6,979 nt of DNA from Chthonomonas sp. UBA2391 (GTDB taxonomy: Bacteria; Armatimonadota; Fimbriimonadia; Fimbriimonadales; Fimbriimonadaceae). The notes below the pieces were generated by a model. It was not told the DNA's origin, ran no database searches, and saw only the letters and a program-made list of their open reading frames with translations. The DNA is taken from NCBI GenBank assembly GCA_002343825.1, contig DDSL01000071.1, forward strand, positions 174 to 7,152, given 5' to 3'. Below, piece by piece: positions 6,976-6,979 of this stretch. The number at the start of each line of letters is the position of its first letter. Position 1 is the stretch's first letter. A program made the translations under genes and the position numbers.

Positions 6976-6979
6976 CAGG

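Noticed and set aside
1..6979. CRISPR arrays, insertion sequences, tRNA or rRNA genes, toxin-antitoxin or phage-defence genes.
   Set aside because: No direct-repeat array, transposase motif, terminal inverted repeats or RNA-gene pattern was seen; nearly the whole window is taken by three intact coding frames.

Overview
The window holds three protein-coding genes and two short intergenic stretches. It looks like a GC-rich (by eye about 60%) chromosome of a Gram-negative-type (diderm) bacterium: the central gene encodes a secreted protein with a Sec signal peptide, a long amphipathic beta-strand region, no cysteine in its mature part and a C-terminal phenylalanine, as outer-membrane barrels have. 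No taxonomic marker is present. The mixture of genes and the codon use (frequent CGA for Arg) would suit an Armatimonadota/Fimbriimonas-like or similar non-proteobacterial diderm, but that is a guess.

Layout. Positions 1-2345, minus strand: aconitate hydratase of the AcnA type, complete at its N-terminus and cut by the left window edge after about 782 residues; the C-terminal ~110 residues lie outside. Positions 2346-2529: a 184-bp divergent intergenic region with a perfect 14-bp palindrome (2462-2475), a consensus TATAAT (2498-2503) and an AGGAG (2511-2515) serving the rightward gene. Positions 2530-6006, plus strand: an 1158-residue outer-membrane beta-barrel protein of a family I do not recognise, with an SprA-like small beta domain behind the signal peptide and a repeated FxRF...D..QL..E.G..R motif. 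Positions 6031-6933, plus strand: a 300-residue cytoplasmic galactose-mutarotase-like (DUF4380-type) protein, 24 bp downstream of the barrel gene. Positions 6934-6979: a GC-rich hairpin, possibly a terminator, running to the window edge.

How the genes relate. Aconitase is a housekeeping TCA-cycle enzyme transcribed away from the other two and probably only shares the divergent control region. The barrel gene and the DUF4380-type gene are co-oriented and close enough to be co-transcribed, although the second gene has its own promoter-like motif at a spacing that would suit a leaderless mRNA. I see no mobile element, CRISPR array, tRNA, rRNA or defence system. The unusual part of the window is the large repeat-containing barrel protein.
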